Part shown: positions 19,436 to 28,097 of the stretch, one piece after another | Numbering within the stretch: the stretch's first letter is position 1 | How the letters are laid out: each line of letters starts with the position of its first letter | DNA from: Neohoeflea coraliihabitans | GTDB lineage: Bacteria > Pseudomonadota > Alphaproteobacteria > Rhizobiales > Rhizobiaceae | DNA: 64,000 nt | Assembly (NCBI RefSeq): GCF_019334345.1 | Contig: NZ_JAHWQX010000002.1 | Span: 310,001 to 374,000, forward strand | Direction: 5' to 3' | The notes under the pieces: model-generated | Told to the model about the DNA's origin: nothing | Databases searched by the model: none | What the model saw: only the letters and a program-made list of their open reading frames with translations | Made by a program: the position numbers and the translations under genes

Positions 19436-21157
19436 CTAGAGCGCAGCAATGATGCGGCGCTGGGCCTGCCAGTCGGATGGCAGCGGATTGATACCCAGCC
19501 ATTTCGCGGTGAGACCCGCGGGCTGATCACCTTGGAGGATCTGCTTCACAATTTCGGGAGCGAGGAAGGCAAGCTCAATGACCTGCATGATCCGACGCTT
19601 GGACAGGCATTCGCTTTCGGCGATCTCTTCGAACGTCTGGCCGCTTTTGATCGCATCGTAATATGCATGCGCCTTGGCGATGTTGCGGATCAGGATGACG
19701 TCAACTTGCTGCGATGTCTCGGCGCCGATCACGAGCTTCGTTTCGACTCCACGCTTTCTGAACTGGAACGGCAGTTCGAATGTCCATACGTCCGGGTTCA
19801 GCTCATCCTCCGATATCTCAATTGCATCGGCGATCGCTTCCGGCGAGAGATTGATCTCGATCGCCCCCGGGCTGATCGTTGCCTGCTCTGTGCAGAACAA
19901 GATTGCGCTCGCATCCTTCGTGCGGGATTGGGCGTCGAGCAAATCGAGCTGGCTGCCGATCTTCGAGAATGCATCAGCTGTTGGATTGATCAGCAGATCC
20001 GTCGGGAGACGATCTCGTAGATGGGACAAGATTGCACCAGCGATCTGATCCTCAAGCGGCTTGGCAGGAAGACGCCAGCCGCCCGCCTTCTTTTGATTTT
20101 CGTTCTTGCGAGCCCCACCGATCAGCCGGCTGGAGATGTAATAGCGGTGGCGTGTGCCATTCTTGTTGGTATGGGTGGGTGTGAGCTTGTCGCCCATCTC
20201 ATCGACAAGCTTGCCGGCAAGCAGGCTGATGGTTGCTCTTCCGCCCCTCCGCTTGCCCCGCTTTTTGGAACCAGCATCCTTTAGGTGCGCCTGGACCTGA
20301 TCCCAAGCATCCGGATCGATGATTGGCGGATGTTGTCCTTCATGAATCGTCTGCTTGTGCCGGATCCGTCCGGCATAGACCGGGTTGGTCAGCAGGTAAT
20401 GGAGTGCTGCGCGTTCGATGGAGGGTCCAGCGGCGCTCGGTGCACTGGCAGGCGCGGCGACGTCGGCTAAGAGTGTATAAGGTTCTCCGGCGCTCTTCTC
20501 CGATTTTCCGACCTTTGCCTTCCCACGTAACTTGAGCCGTTTCGCTTCGTTCACGACTGCCACTAGTGACCGGTGGTGGAGGTAGAGATTGAAGAGCGTT
20601 CTGACTGTCTCAGCTTCTTCCGGCACGATCTTTAGCGTTCGACCAACGGGCTCGTATCCCACGGGAACCGTGCCGCCCATCCAGAACCCCTTCTTCTTCG
20701 ACGCTGCGATCTTGTCCCTGATCCGCTCAGCCGTGACTTCGCGTTCGAACTGAGCAAAGGAGAGAAGCACGTTGAGTGTCAATCGTCCCATGCTGGTCGC
20801 GGTGTTGAACGATTGGGTTACAGAAACAAAGGACGCATCAGCTGCGTCAAGCCGATCGACCAGCTTGGCAAAATCAGCGAGCGATCTCGTCAGCCGGTCG
20901 ATTTTATAGACGACGATCTGATCGACCAATCCATCATCGACATGCTGGAGCAGTTTCCTGAGCCCTGCCCTTTCCAGCGTCCCACCTGAGATGCCGCCAT
21001 CATCGTAGTGCTCAGACAAGGCTACCCATCCCTCATGCTTCTGACTTGAGATGTAGGCTGCGCAGGCTTCTCTCTGGGCGTGGAGGGAGTTGAACTGCTG
21101 ATCCAACCCCTCCTCCGAGGATTTTCTGGTATAGATGGCACATCGGATCTTCTTCAT
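19436..21157 (-). CDS. Large serine recombinase (copy 1)
   Basis: The 573-aa protein has an N-terminal resolvase domain (YTRKSSEEG with catalytic Ser13, DDGGISGGTLERAGL, YKIDRLTRSLADF), then a recombinase domain (MGGTVPVGYEP, LLTNPVYAGRIRHK) and a C-terminal half with a probable helix-turn-helix (SECLSKRRIMQVIELAFLAP). Such enzymes integrate and excise mobile elements by a phosphoserine mechanism. It is the third gene of a DUF3489-DUF2924-recombinase operon, and its 3' end faces the tRNA-Gln junction about 220 bp away. It is closely similar throughout to the copy at 58198-59925. Confidence 0.93.
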   Translation of the reverse strand: MKKIRCAIYTRKSSEEGLDQQFNSLHAQREACAAYISSQKHEGWVALSEHYDDGGISGGTLERAGLRKLLQHVDDGLVDQIVVYKIDRLTRSLADFAKLVDRLDAADASFVSVTQSFNTATSMGRLTLNVLLSFAQFEREVTAERIRDKIAASKKKGFWMGGTVPVGYEPVGRTLKIVPEEAETVRTLFNLYLHHRSLVAVVNEAKRLKLRGKAKVGKSEKSAGEPYTLLADVAAPASAPSAAGPSIERAALHYLLTNPVYAGRIRHKQTIHEGQHPPIIDPDAWDQVQAHLKDAGSKKRGKRRGGRATISLLAGKLVDEMGDKLTPTHTNKNGTRHRYYISSRLIGGARKNENQKKAGGWRLPAKPLEDQIAGAILSHLRDRLPTDLLINPTADAFSKIGSQLDLLDAQSRTKDASAILFCTEQATISPGAIEINLSPEAIADAIEISEDELNPDVWTFELPFQFRKRGVETKLVIGAETSQQVDVILIRNIAKAHAYYDAIKSGQTFEEIAESECLSKRRIMQVIELAFLAPEIVKQILQGDQPAGLTAKWLGINPLPSDWQAQRRIIAAL

Positions 21158-21164
21158 GGTCGAT

Positions 21165-21614
21165 CTACCCCAGTCCGAAGAACCGTGGCCCCGACCAGTG
21201 AGCGTCTGTAATCTTTTTGGCGATGGCGCTTAGCGAGCGATAGCGTTTGCCATCCATCCGGAAGCCATCCTCCAGAACCTCGACCTGATAGGTCCTGCCG
21301 TTCCATTCGCGAACAAGATGGGTTCCAGGCCTGAGAGACGATCGGAGCGCCAGCTTTGGTTGGCCTCCCGTTTCAGATGCTCTTTGAGAGGTCTTCAATG
21401 CAGCTTTGAGAGCCTTTCGAACCACGCTTGCATGGCCACCATTCGCTTTGATCTGCGCTTCATACGCGAGCGCACTCCGCATGAACTGCACCGATACGTA
21501 TTTGAGCGACTGGTCGCCGATCGTTCGCCGCCATTCACCGATGCAGCCCTCCCGGGGCATGGTCTCAAAGCGAACGGTTTCGGCAAGCTCTCCTGCCCTT
21601 ACCACCCGGCTCAT
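21165..21614 (-). CDS. DUF2924 protein (recombinase partner, copy 1)
   Basis: The 149-aa protein carries the DUF2924 core, seen as LRPGTHLVREWNGRTYQVEV and the C-terminal YRSLSAIAKKITDAHWSGPRFFGL. The family is regularly found beside large serine recombinases in alphaproteobacteria; its role is unproven, possibly DNA binding or a directionality factor (inference). It overlaps the DUF3489 gene by 4 bp and ends 7 bp before the recombinase start, so all three are one transcription and translation unit. Confidence 0.88.
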   Translation of the reverse strand: MSRVVRAGELAETVRFETMPREGCIGEWRRTIGDQSLKYVSVQFMRSALAYEAQIKANGGHASVVRKALKAALKTSQRASETGGQPKLALRSSLRPGTHLVREWNGRTYQVEVLEDGFRMDGKRYRSLSAIAKKITDAHWSGPRFFGLG

Positions 21615-21979
21615 GACGACGCTCCCACAGCATTAGTTTTGTCATCCTGCTGCTTCGCACTGATCGCATAGACGAGCTCACCGGACTTGGGTGACTTCGA
21701 GCTCACGACTGCATGGCCTTTTTTGCGCAGACTAGAGATTGCAGCCCGCACCGTATGGGACTGCCATCCCAGCCGGTCCGAGATCACCGAGATCCGCACG
21801 CCATTCGGCTTGGACAGAAGCGCGACCAACTGATCCTGCTTAGTTTTGGTTCTCGATTTGCCCGATTTTGCGGACTTGGTCGCGCGCGTCAGCTTACAGA
21901 CCTTTTCCGGTGTACCATCGGCCACGGTGCTGACATCTGCAGTATTCTTGATTATTTGAACAGTCACTTTGTTCTCCAC
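21611..21979 (-). CDS. DUF3489 protein (recombinase partner, copy 1)
   Basis: The 122-aa protein has a basic Lys/Thr/Ser-rich N-terminal third (KSAKSGKSRTKTK) and a C-terminal winged-helix-like DUF3489 domain (QLVALLSKPNGVRISVISDR, then GWQSHTVRAAISSLRKKGH). The layout suggests a small DNA-binding protein that could regulate the module or assist recombination (inference). It is the first gene of the operon; ATG at 21979. Confidence 0.87.
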   Translation of the reverse strand: MENKVTVQIIKNTADVSTVADGTPEKVCKLTRATKSAKSGKSRTKTKQDQLVALLSKPNGVRISVISDRLGWQSHTVRAAISSLRKKGHAVVSSKSPKSGELVYAISAKQQDDKTNAVGASS

Positions 21980-22483
21980 TCAGCTTCAACGACCAGAACA
22001 TCTGGCCTCGCACTGAATGAAGCCCGCGCGGCGGGCAGGCAGCCGGTGACTGTTCTCGGCCGACCCGACAACAGCAATGCTTGCTTCAACGCTGAAGTCC
22101 ACTCGGCAACACACGAGTTGGCGAATGGGGTATGCTGGCAAAAAGCGATGCTCGCGCTGCGGCGATCTATCCCTCAACAACCTAGTAGCTGATGACCGGA
22201 CTGGGGCCGACCCCAGACTGTCTGGTTAAGGGGCGCGCGAGGCAGTAAGCTGCCGCCGGATCTGGGCGATTGGGAAGAGTTTAGCCGGCCAGATTGCGTA
22301 CGTTGCTATGGGCGTGGCGGCAAAACAGACAGTTATGTATGACAGGGCATATGAAACGGTCTCAGCGGCATTGTAACTCGATAGCAGCCGGGTTTGGTGG
22401 GGATCGCATCAACACTGCCTCTAATGCGGTCCATTGGCTTCACGCGCACTTCGCTCTTCAGGGGGCCGCCGTGGCAGACGGCG
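21980..22483. other. 504-bp gap: module promoter plus unassigned DNA
   Basis: The first ~130 bp upstream of the DUF3489 gene resemble the corresponding stretch of copy 2 (shared pieces such as GAAGCCCGCGC and ACAACAATGCTTGCTT-like sequence near 22070 and 60838), so this is probably the module's own promoter region. The rest, to the end of the ClpP-like gene, has no recognisable gene. Confidence 0.55.
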
Positions 22484-23872
22484 TTAGGACCCCTTGTTGA
22501 AGCAGAAGCGGTTTCCCGTCTCCCCGTTCACGACACACAAGGTGTAGCTGGCCAGGGGCACGGCATAGGCCGGCTTGCCGTTGAGGGTGAGATTAGTCCC
22601 GTCCTTCAGGAGAACGGTCTTCGATCCAGACGGCCAAATGAACTCGTACCCTCCGATATCGTCTCCGGAACCGTTGCGCGCCGATATCGGCCTTGCTTCG
22701 CAAGGCTCCTGTTCGACCGTGCCCGTCGGCGCGATGACCACGCACGCTCCGCTGCCCGCAGTCATTGACTCAGTCCACCGCGGCGCATGGGCAGCAAGCA
22801 TCCGGATCGGCGTAGAAGGCTTGAAAGCCGCCAACGGCGATACCCACTGGCTTCTCTCGTAGAAGTCCGCAAGGGTACACTGGCTCAGGCCAAGCGAGAT
22901 ATTGTACATGCCGTTGAAGCCGCAGCCGAGGAAATAGTCGTCCTTCTGGCCGATTAAGCACCCTGCCTCGGAATATCCCGCGTCGCCGCTGGTCACAGAG
23001 TAGATGGTGAGGCCTCCCTTGTCTTGGACGACCTTGGAGACAGGCTGGTAGGCGCCCAGCGACTGCACCAGATTGGCGTAGTCAGTATCTTTGCCGATGA
23101 GGCCGACCTTCCAGTGGAATGAGTTCTCGCAGGCGTAATAGGAGCGTTCCGCGGTCAATTCGGTCGGCCTGTCGTAGCCGAAGAGCTCGATCTCGAAACG
23201 GCCGGCCTTCTCGACAGTGTCGATGTAGTAGAAATCGTTCCCGACGTGCGTCAGCATCAACTGGATGAGGTCCGGGCGCATCATCGTGCTGGCCGACCAC
23301 GGCACCTGGCTATTTGCGAGGATCATGAGTTCCATCATTGCCTCCATTGCCCAATCGTGAGCGACGGGAAGTGCCCTTGCGCTGACCAATTCGTCTGAAT
23401 CGAGGGCCAGATACGGACGGTGGAAGCCGAGCGTGCCCGTGACATGGAGCCTGCGGTTCACGAAGTTGACTTCTGGACCCTGCGCAATACCCATCATGAA
23501 CATGATCGCGCACATCGAATGGCATTCGGCTCCGGCTGGGATGACTGTTCCTACGCCCTGTTTGTAAAACTGCTTTGCAAGGTTCACGCCTTCAAGCACG
23601 CTGCCCCCAGGGCTGTTGAGGCAGATCGTGTCAGCCGAAGAGCTCTCGCCGTCGACCCCTTTGAACTCGGCGGCAGCTAGCTGCATGAACCGCGCGAAAT
23701 CGCCCGCTATGATTTCACCCTCGAGTTTAAGAACGCAAACGTCGTTGTCCGATTTCGTTATCGTGGCGCCGTATGCGCAGCCAGTGAAACTGGCCGCTAG
23801 CGTCAGGGCAAAAGCGAAGAATGCAGTCGTCGATCTCAAAAGCTCCCCCATCAGTTCGGAGGACTGTAGCAT
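22484..23872 (-). CDS. Secreted ClpP-like (COG3904-type) protein, probable periplasmic/lipoprotein
   Basis: The 462-aa product has a signal sequence (TTAFFAFALTLAASFTGC) in which FTGC could be a lipobox. The next ~200 residues have a ClpP/crotonase-like fold signature: LNSPGGSVLEG, then GAECHSMCAIMFMMG, where the Ser in CHSMC is in the position of the catalytic serine of periplasmic ClpP-like proteins, and FHRPY, a possible catalytic His. The remaining ~250 residues have many cysteines and match no domain I know. ATGs at 23872 and 23851 both keep the signal. It stands alone inside the island between the recombinase module and DUF4160. Confidence 0.72.
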   Translation of the reverse strand: MLQSSELMGELLRSTTAFFAFALTLAASFTGCAYGATITKSDNDVCVLKLEGEIIAGDFARFMQLAAAEFKGVDGESSSADTICLNSPGGSVLEGVNLAKQFYKQGVGTVIPAGAECHSMCAIMFMMGIAQGPEVNFVNRRLHVTGTLGFHRPYLALDSDELVSARALPVAHDWAMEAMMELMILANSQVPWSASTMMRPDLIQLMLTHVGNDFYYIDTVEKAGRFEIELFGYDRPTELTAERSYYACENSFHWKVGLIGKDTDYANLVQSLGAYQPVSKVVQDKGGLTIYSVTSGDAGYSEAGCLIGQKDDYFLGCGFNGMYNISLGLSQCTLADFYERSQWVSPLAAFKPSTPIRMLAAHAPRWTESMTAGSGACVVIAPTGTVEQEPCEARPISARNGSGDDIGGYEFIWPSGSKTVLLKDGTNLTLNGKPAYAVPLASYTLCVVNGETGNRFCFNKGS

Positions 23873-23951
23873 ATACGACGCTAGAAATCGGCGACGCCTA
23901 ACGTCCGCAGTGCGCTCGCGTATAGCGTACTACTTGGAGATCGAGGACATT

Positions 23952-24140
23952 GTGAAGTTTTCGGTCTACAACTACCTGGAAAGCAAGCAGGGCTTCGAAA
24001 CGCTGCCGGGGTTTCGGGCCGCGCAGAAGAAGGCCATGCTACCCTGGATTGTAACAAATGAGGGGCATCTATTCGGCGGCAGCATGCCGAAGCGGATCAT
24101 CTACCCTGCGGTCGGGATCGAGTATCGTCCTCGGTCTTGA
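23952..24140 (+). CDS. Possible small protein (62 aa), function unknown
   Basis: A GTG at 23952 has GAGGAC 5 bp upstream and opens a 62-codon frame beginning MKFSVYNYLESKQGFETLPG and ending VGIEYRPRS. The amino-acid composition looks protein-like rather than like a shadow frame. It precedes the DUF4160 gene by 44 bp in the same direction and might be its partner, but I recognise no family, so it could also be a C-terminal fragment of a longer lost gene. Confidence 0.3.
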   Translation: MKFSVYNYLESKQGFETLPGFRAAQKKAMLPWIVTNEGHLFGGSMPKRIIYPAVGIEYRPRS

Positions 24141-24184
24141 AGTTTGGCCAGTTCCATGCTTGATCTGGCTTCGAGGGAGGGTGC

Positions 24185-24697
24185 ATGTCGAAGAGAGAGA
24201 TCGAGGTGCCGGCCGAGCTTATCGAAGAGCTCGAAGAGAGCTTCTTTCAGGGTCCGATGCTCAATGAGAGCGGCATTCGGAACTTGAACGAGGAACAGGT
24301 CGCTCGTATCAAAAAGATGTCCGTCAAGATCTGGCCCGACGAGCACCCGCCGCCGCACTTCCACGTAAGGTTCGCTGGCGAGGATGCGAGCTTTGGCATT
24401 GCCGATTGCATGCGCCTCCCCGGTGTGAAAGGGCTTGAGAAGTTCGAGCACAACATCAAGGCTTGGTGGAAGGGTAACCGCTGCAGGCTAATCGACGTCT
24501 GGAATTCCACCAGGCCGGCAGACTGTCAGGTCGCCCGATCCCTGTTCCCCCGGAGTGTGCACCAAAGCCTCAGACCAGACCTTAGGCGAAGCGCCAGAAG
24601 GCAATCCGGCTCCAGCGGGGTGCCTGCCCATGCTGACATGGCGATGACCTCCACCTGGATGCCACCCTCAAGAGCGCAACTGCTCTATGGGTCGTGA
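24185..24697 (+). CDS. DUF4160-domain protein, probably with an aberrant C-terminal tail
   Basis: Residues ~40-118 fit DUF4160: VKIWPDEHPPPHFHVRFAGE (the P-P-H-F-H-V signature) and a conserved end LIDVWNSTRPADCQV. The family is often found in small two-gene units in genomic islands and its function is unknown. The first 40 residues form a charged helix (EIEVPAELIEELEESF). After residue ~118, about 50 residues of Arg/Ser-rich sequence run on to a stop at 24697; this looks like read-through into foreign DNA after the normal gene end was lost. The ATG has GGGAGGG upstream. Confidence 0.6.
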   Translation: MSKREIEVPAELIEELEESFFQGPMLNESGIRNLNEEQVARIKKMSVKIWPDEHPPPHFHVRFAGEDASFGIADCMRLPGVKGLEKFEHNIKAWWKGNRCRLIDVWNSTRPADCQVARSLFPRSVHQSLRPDLRRSARRQSGSSGVPAHADMAMTSTWMPPSRAQLLYGS

Positions 24698-24842
24698 ACG
24701 GGTCCGGCAGTTTTTGTCCGCTTCGATGCACCTGTCGTCTAAAAGCAGACGGGCAGAAAGCCACCCCATGATGGCCGAAACAGCCCATCATCCCGCATTT
24801 CATGAGCGGCCATCCGCGCTGGGTTCGAATGGCCGCTCCAGG

Positions 24843-25475
24843 TCAGATCTCGGTTCCCTCGGCCAAGAGGAGCGGGTCCTCCGCGTCGACGCCCAGATAG
24901 CGCACCGTGTTTTCGATCTTGGAGTGATCAAGCAGGATCTGGATGGCACGGATGTTTCCTGTCGCTCGGTAGATCATCGACGCCTTCGTGCGTTGAAGCG
25001 AGTGTGTTCCATACTCGTCCGAACGTAGATCGATTGCGGTCACCCATTCATCGACCAGGCGCGCGTACTGCCTCGTGCTCATGTGGCGGGTATGATCAAT
25101 CCGGCTCGGGAAGGCATAATCCCCGGCCGAGCCTCCACGTCGTTCGAGCCAGGCCAGAAGGCTGGCTCTCACGTCGCCGGTGATCTCGAACTGGGCGGGG
25201 CGACCAGTCTTCTGCTGAACGACGATCGCACGAGCCCTTATGTCCGCTCCGGCTACCACATCGCGTATCCTGATCTTAACCAGGTCGCAGCCCCGAAGCT
25301 TGCTGTCGATCGCTAGATCGAACAGGGCTCCGTCCCGAATGCGTCTCTCGCAGTCAAGGAAGAAGCGGATGGCCCAGATCTGCTTCTGGGTGAACGGACG
25401 CTTGGTGCCGACCTTTTTCCCGGCATTCCAAGCTGTGCGCTCGCGGCTAGCATCATCGAATTGAGAATGGCCCAT
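24843..25475 (-). CDS. Small tyrosine recombinase/integrase
   Basis: The 210-aa protein is a catalytic-domain-only phage-integrase relative. The active-site set is visible: Arg in DSKLRGCDLVKIR, HSLQRT (H-x-x-R), LDHSKI (His) and the nucleophile Tyr in TVRYLGVD. Similar ~200-aa integrases without an N-terminal core-binding domain are common in rhizobial plasmids and islands, where their target is usually unknown. The ATG at 25475 has GAGGAGAA upstream, which decides it against longer frames. Divergent from the RloC-like gene. Confidence 0.87.
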   Translation of the reverse strand: MGHSQFDDASRERTAWNAGKKVGTKRPFTQKQIWAIRFFLDCERRIRDGALFDLAIDSKLRGCDLVKIRIRDVVAGADIRARAIVVQQKTGRPAQFEITGDVRASLLAWLERRGGSAGDYAFPSRIDHTRHMSTRQYARLVDEWVTAIDLRSDEYGTHSLQRTKASMIYRATGNIRAIQILLDHSKIENTVRYLGVDAEDPLLLAEGTEI

Positions 25476-25802
25476 GTGAGTTCTCCTCGGCCGTGATTGG
25501 CCGAGAGAGAAACGTTGCAGGGCACTACCGCTGGGGCCGATCGGGGGCCGAGAGCGGACTGTCCGGTTGTGGCTGCGAAATCGACAAAGTTGCCATTCGG
25601 CTCCCGACCCCGTTGTAGCCTTTTGGCGCGCTTCCATCATCACTCGAAATCGGTCGCGCGTTCCGCTCCGACCTGAAGACCCTGAGCGCAACCACACAAC
25701 ATAGCTCTTGCGAGAGTACAGCAAAGGGGATTTCAACCGCAAGGCACTTTGCTATTATCATACGCGAGGAGCAGGTATCGGGTTAGAATGTGCTGGGGGC
25801 GC
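25476..25802. other. 327-bp divergent intergenic region
   Basis: It separates the minus-strand integrase from the plus-strand ATPase gene and should hold both promoters. AT content rises toward the ATPase (TTGCTATTATCATACG near 25749-25764 may be part of its promoter). No gene or clear operator is visible. Confidence 0.5.
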
Positions 25803-28097
25803 ATGGCTACAATCGAGACTATAAGGACACTAAGCGGCGTCGGCATCCTGGCTGACAAGGCTGCACGTGAAAACATCCCACCATTCCGCCGGTATAATCT
25901 TGTTTACGGTTTTAATGGATCCGGCAAGAGTACGTTATCGAGGGTATTTGCCTGTCTTGAGGCGGGCAAACATCACAAAGATCTTCCCACAAACTGTAGC
26001 TTCGAGATTGCGCTCGATGATGGCGCAACCTTCAAGGCACCAAACGCGCTGGAAGGCCTTGAGAGCCGCATCTGCGTATTTAATGAGGACTTCATCGCGC
26101 GGAATCTGTGGTGGCAGGAGGGCCGCGCCTCGTCGATATTCTATATCAGTGAAGAACAGTCTGACCTTGCGGCCGAACTCCGTGAATTCCGAACGACTCT
26201 CACGGAGAAAGTGCGGTTGCGGGAAACCGAAAAAAAAATTGTGGCCGAGCGCGAACGGACTTTGAAGAGCTACCGCACTGAACGGGCCAAGCTTGTTGCT
26301 GCTTCCCTGCATCTCGGCAACCGCAGGTACGAGGCCGGACAACTGGAGAAGGACTACGAGAAGTTGTCCTACAACAAGGGTTCACAGTTGGAGAAAGAAG
26401 ACCTAGATCTGCTTGTCGACGTAGCCCGCCTCTCGGCGCCACCGCCCGCGCTGAAACCCATCGCGATTGACTTCGATGGCGTCCGCAAAACGATGGAAGG
26501 CGCACGGCACTTCGCTGAACTGAGTATCGGCACAATGGTGCTAGACGAAATGGAAAACCACCCCTCGATGGTCCCCTGGTTGAAGACCGGCCATGATTAT
26601 CACAGCGTGAACGGCCTTGAGAGCTGCCTGCTTTGCGGCAGTTCAATAAGTGATGTACGGAAGAAAAAACTTGCTGAGGCACTGGACGATCGGCTCTCGA
26701 TGCTCATTTCCGACCTACAAGAAGCTAATATGAAAGCGTCAGTACTTCTGAGCAGGATCATGTCTGCTGCTGGAGTTTGGCCCAAGACTGCCGAAATCGA
26801 ACTGCAGCTTAGGGGGCGATACACAGCCGCTTGCCACAACACAGAAAACGCCTTGCTCGGCCTCATCTCTCTCCTTGAGGAAGCGTCTCGAATATTTACC
26901 GCCCGCTTGGAGCAGCCAACCACCGCCGTGGCGCACACACTGCCTGCCCGCGAGGAGATCGCAACGCTGTGCAAAGCCCTTGAAGACGCAATCGCTGTAC
27001 AGAACGCCGTTGTTGGCGAACATAACGACACTTTTGAAAATTTTTCTAAACGTCAAGAAGACGCCCGGGAGGCCATTCGAAAGCACTATTTAGCCGAAGG
27101 GCACGACAAGTATAAGGAACTCATGCAATCGCTGGCGCGAGCGAACAAAACAGTCAGCTTCATCTCAGAAGAGATCAACAAGCTCGAAGGCGCTATTGCT
27201 GAACTCAGCGGCAAGGTGCGAACTCACGGCCCCGCTGCTGATCGAATCACCAAGCTCATACGCGCCTACCTGGGCCACGGTGAACTAACGATATTTGCGG
27301 CCGCCGAGGGGTATGAGTTGCGCCGTCGAGACAAGATCGTTAAAGGGGCGCCCAGCGAGGGCGAGAAGACTGCCATAGCGCTCTGCTACTTCATCTCATC
27401 GCTAGAAGCCGACGGGCGGTCGCTCACAGACCTGATCCTCGTAATCGACGATCCCATCTCAAGCCTTGACACCAAGGCGATGAACTTTGCTTGCTCACTT
27501 ATCCGCTCGCGTCTGAGCTCGGCGGCCCAGCTATTTATCTTGACACATAATCAACACTGTATGAACGAATTCAAGAAAGGGTGGCGGAACCAGACTAAGG
27601 CCGAACCTCCGACAGCCACGCTGCTATACCTCGATGTTTCAATGCCCGATGGCTCGGAGGCTAGGAGTACCCGCATAATCGGCCTGCCGCCTCACTTATC
27701 CGCCTACGACTCTGAATACCACTTCCTGTGCCACAAAGTGCTTCAGTTCGAAGCCTCTGGCTCCGGCTACTCAGAGTATTGGTTTATGATGCCCAACGTG
27801 ATGCGGCGGGTTCTTGAAATATTTCTCGCCTTCAAAGTTCCAGGAAGCCATCCCCTGCAGCAGAAGCTTGAATCGCTGGCGAAGAAATGCCTTGGCATCG
27901 ACGAGGTCCGCATCAAGGCGCTGGAACGCCTCATCCAAGTAGAGTCACACTCCGACAGTCTCGATGATCTTATCTCGCATTCCTCGATGACGATCGAGGA
28001 GACGCGGGACGCGAATGCCGCCCTGCTCGAGCTGATGGCCGCTTCTGACGCCGATCATACCAAAGCGATCCGTAGGCAATGCAAGGCGATATCATAA
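25803..28097 (+). CDS. RloC/PrrC-like AAA_13 ATPase, possible tRNA anticodon nuclease
   Basis: The 764-aa protein is an ABC/SMC-type ATPase of the AAA_13 group. Walker A GFNGSGKST is at residues 36-44, followed by the family-typical FNEDFIARNL. The central coiled coil (~120-490) contains CLLCG (Cys275, Cys278), resembling the zinc hook of RloC. The ABC signature SEGEK is at 518, Walker B VIDDP at 547-551 and LTHNQH just after. The C-terminal part has RRVLE (Arg668, Glu672) and His716 in VESHSD; the Arg-x3-Glu spacing equals that of the PrrC nuclease triad, while the distance to His is longer. RloC and PrrC cut tRNA anticodons on phage infection. The ATG at 25803 follows GGGGGCGC. The end overlaps the next gene. 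Confidence 0.78.
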   Translation: MATIETIRTLSGVGILADKAARENIPPFRRYNLVYGFNGSGKSTLSRVFACLEAGKHHKDLPTNCSFEIALDDGATFKAPNALEGLESRICVFNEDFIARNLWWQEGRASSIFYISEEQSDLAAELREFRTTLTEKVRLRETEKKIVAERERTLKSYRTERAKLVAASLHLGNRRYEAGQLEKDYEKLSYNKGSQLEKEDLDLLVDVARLSAPPPALKPIAIDFDGVRKTMEGARHFAELSIGTMVLDEMENHPSMVPWLKTGHDYHSVNGLESCLLCGSSISDVRKKKLAEALDDRLSMLISDLQEANMKASVLLSRIMSAAGVWPKTAEIELQLRGRYTAACHNTENALLGLISLLEEASRIFTARLEQPTTAVAHTLPAREEIATLCKALEDAIAVQNAVVGEHNDTFENFSKRQEDAREAIRKHYLAEGHDKYKELMQSLARANKTVSFISEEINKLEGAIAELSGKVRTHGPAADRITKLIRAYLGHGELTIFAAAEGYELRRRDKIVKGAPSEGEKTAIALCYFISSLEADGRSLTDLILVIDDPISSLDTKAMNFACSLIRSRLSSAAQLFILTHNQHCMNEFKKGWRNQTKAEPPTATLLYLDVSMPDGSEARSTRIIGLPPHLSAYDSEYHFLCHKVLQFEASGSGYSEYWFMMPNVMRRVLEIFLAFKVPGSHPLQQKLESLAKKCLGIDEVRIKALERLIQVESHSDSLDDLISHSSMTIEETRDANAALLELMAASDADHTKAIRRQCKAIS

